Made by a program: the position numbers and the translations under genes
DNA from: JBBQKI01 sp038326725
GTDB taxonomy: Bacteria; Bacteroidota; Bacteroidia; Flavobacteriales; Flavobacteriaceae
Assembly: GCA_038326725.1 (NCBI GenBank)
Contig: JBBQKI010000060.1
Location: forward strand, 1-7,616
DNA: 7,616 bases
Direction: 5' to 3'
The notes under the pieces: generated by a model
The model's input: only the letters and a program-made list of their open reading frames with translations
What the model was told of the DNA's origin: nothing
The model's database searches: none
In this document: piece after piece, positions 7,464-7,616 of the stretch
Numbering within the stretch: position 1 is the stretch's first letter
How the letters are laid out: each line of letters opens with the position of its first letter

Positions 7464-7483
7464 ATTCCCGCTTTTGCGGGAAT
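7464..7483. repeat. GC-clamped hairpin between rpoB and rpoC
   Basis: ATTCCCGC (7464-7471) and GCGGGAAT (7476-7483) form a perfect 8-bp stem with a 4-nt loop. On the transcript strand it begins 2 nt after the rpoB stop codon and lies 72 nt before the rpoC start. No U-run follows, and rpoC must be transcribed through it, so it is not an efficient terminator. It may protect or mark a processing point between the two messages, or simply be one of the small intergenic palindromes common in flavobacteria. Confidence 0.6.
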
Positions 7484-7485
7484 TC

Positions 7486-7616
7486 TTATTCCTCTAACCG
7501 AATGTCCAAACCAAGGCCTTTCAATTCGTGCATCAATACGTTGAAAGATTCCGGTAATCCAGGCTCGGGCATGGTTTCACCTTTAACAATGGCTTCGTAG
7601 GTTTTTGCCCTACCCA
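7486..7616 (-). CDS. rpoB: DNA-directed RNA polymerase subunit beta, C-terminal end (partial)
   Basis: The right window edge cuts this gene, leaving the last 42 codons, the TAA stop (7486-7488) and 2 nt of a further codon. The residues match the conserved beta-subunit C-terminus: GRAKTYEAIVKGE, then PEPGLPESFNVL, then HELKGLGLDIRLEE at the end. This part packs against the beta' subunit near the clamp. It lies on the same strand as rpoC, 94 bp upstream of it, in the normal rpoB-rpoC order. The rest of the gene lies outside the window, so its catalytic and rifampicin-binding regions cannot be assessed. Confidence 0.97.
   Translation of the reverse strand, partial: GRAKTYEAIVKGETMPEPGLPESFNVLMHELKGLGLDIRLEE

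Overview
The window reads as chromosomal DNA from a member of the Bacteroidota, most likely the class Flavobacteriia. The evidence is AT-rich intergenic DNA, genes that start without a convincing Shine-Dalgarno sequence, two exact copies of the Bacteroidota -7 promoter element (TAnnTTTG, here TATCTTTG), a DUF3467 gene directly downstream of rpoC, and a partial secreted protein of a type I associate with flavobacterial type IX secretion cargo. No tRNA, rRNA, CRISPR array, transposase or phage gene was seen. The window looks like core genome.

Layout, left to right. Positions 1-444 (minus) hold the first 148 codons of a secreted protein that runs off the left edge. Positions 445-892 are a 448-bp divergent regulatory region with one promoter-like element facing each way. 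Positions 893-2497 (plus) hold prfC, encoding peptide chain release factor 3, complete and intact. A perfect 13-bp bidirectional terminator (2553-2583) separates it from the convergent DUF3467 gene (2588-2908, minus). Positions 2909-3092 hold three inverted repeats between the DUF3467 gene and rpoC. Positions 3093-7391 (minus) are a complete rpoC, encoding the RNA polymerase beta' subunit, with every catalytic and zinc-binding motif I could check. After a 94-bp gap containing a compact hairpin, 7486-7616 (minus) hold the last 42 codons of rpoB.

The minus-strand genes on the right form the distal end of the usual rpoB-rpoC transcription unit followed by a small conserved DUF3467 gene. They are transcribed towards prfC and end at the shared terminator. 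prfC (translation termination) and the secreted-protein gene are transcribed divergently from the AT-rich region, each apparently alone.

I see no strong evidence for a new biological system. The parts most worth a second look are the hairpin-rich rpoC/DUF3467 junction, the DUF3467 protein of unknown function tied to the RNA polymerase operon, the small family of GC-clamped intergenic hairpins, and the N-terminal domain of the truncated secreted protein.
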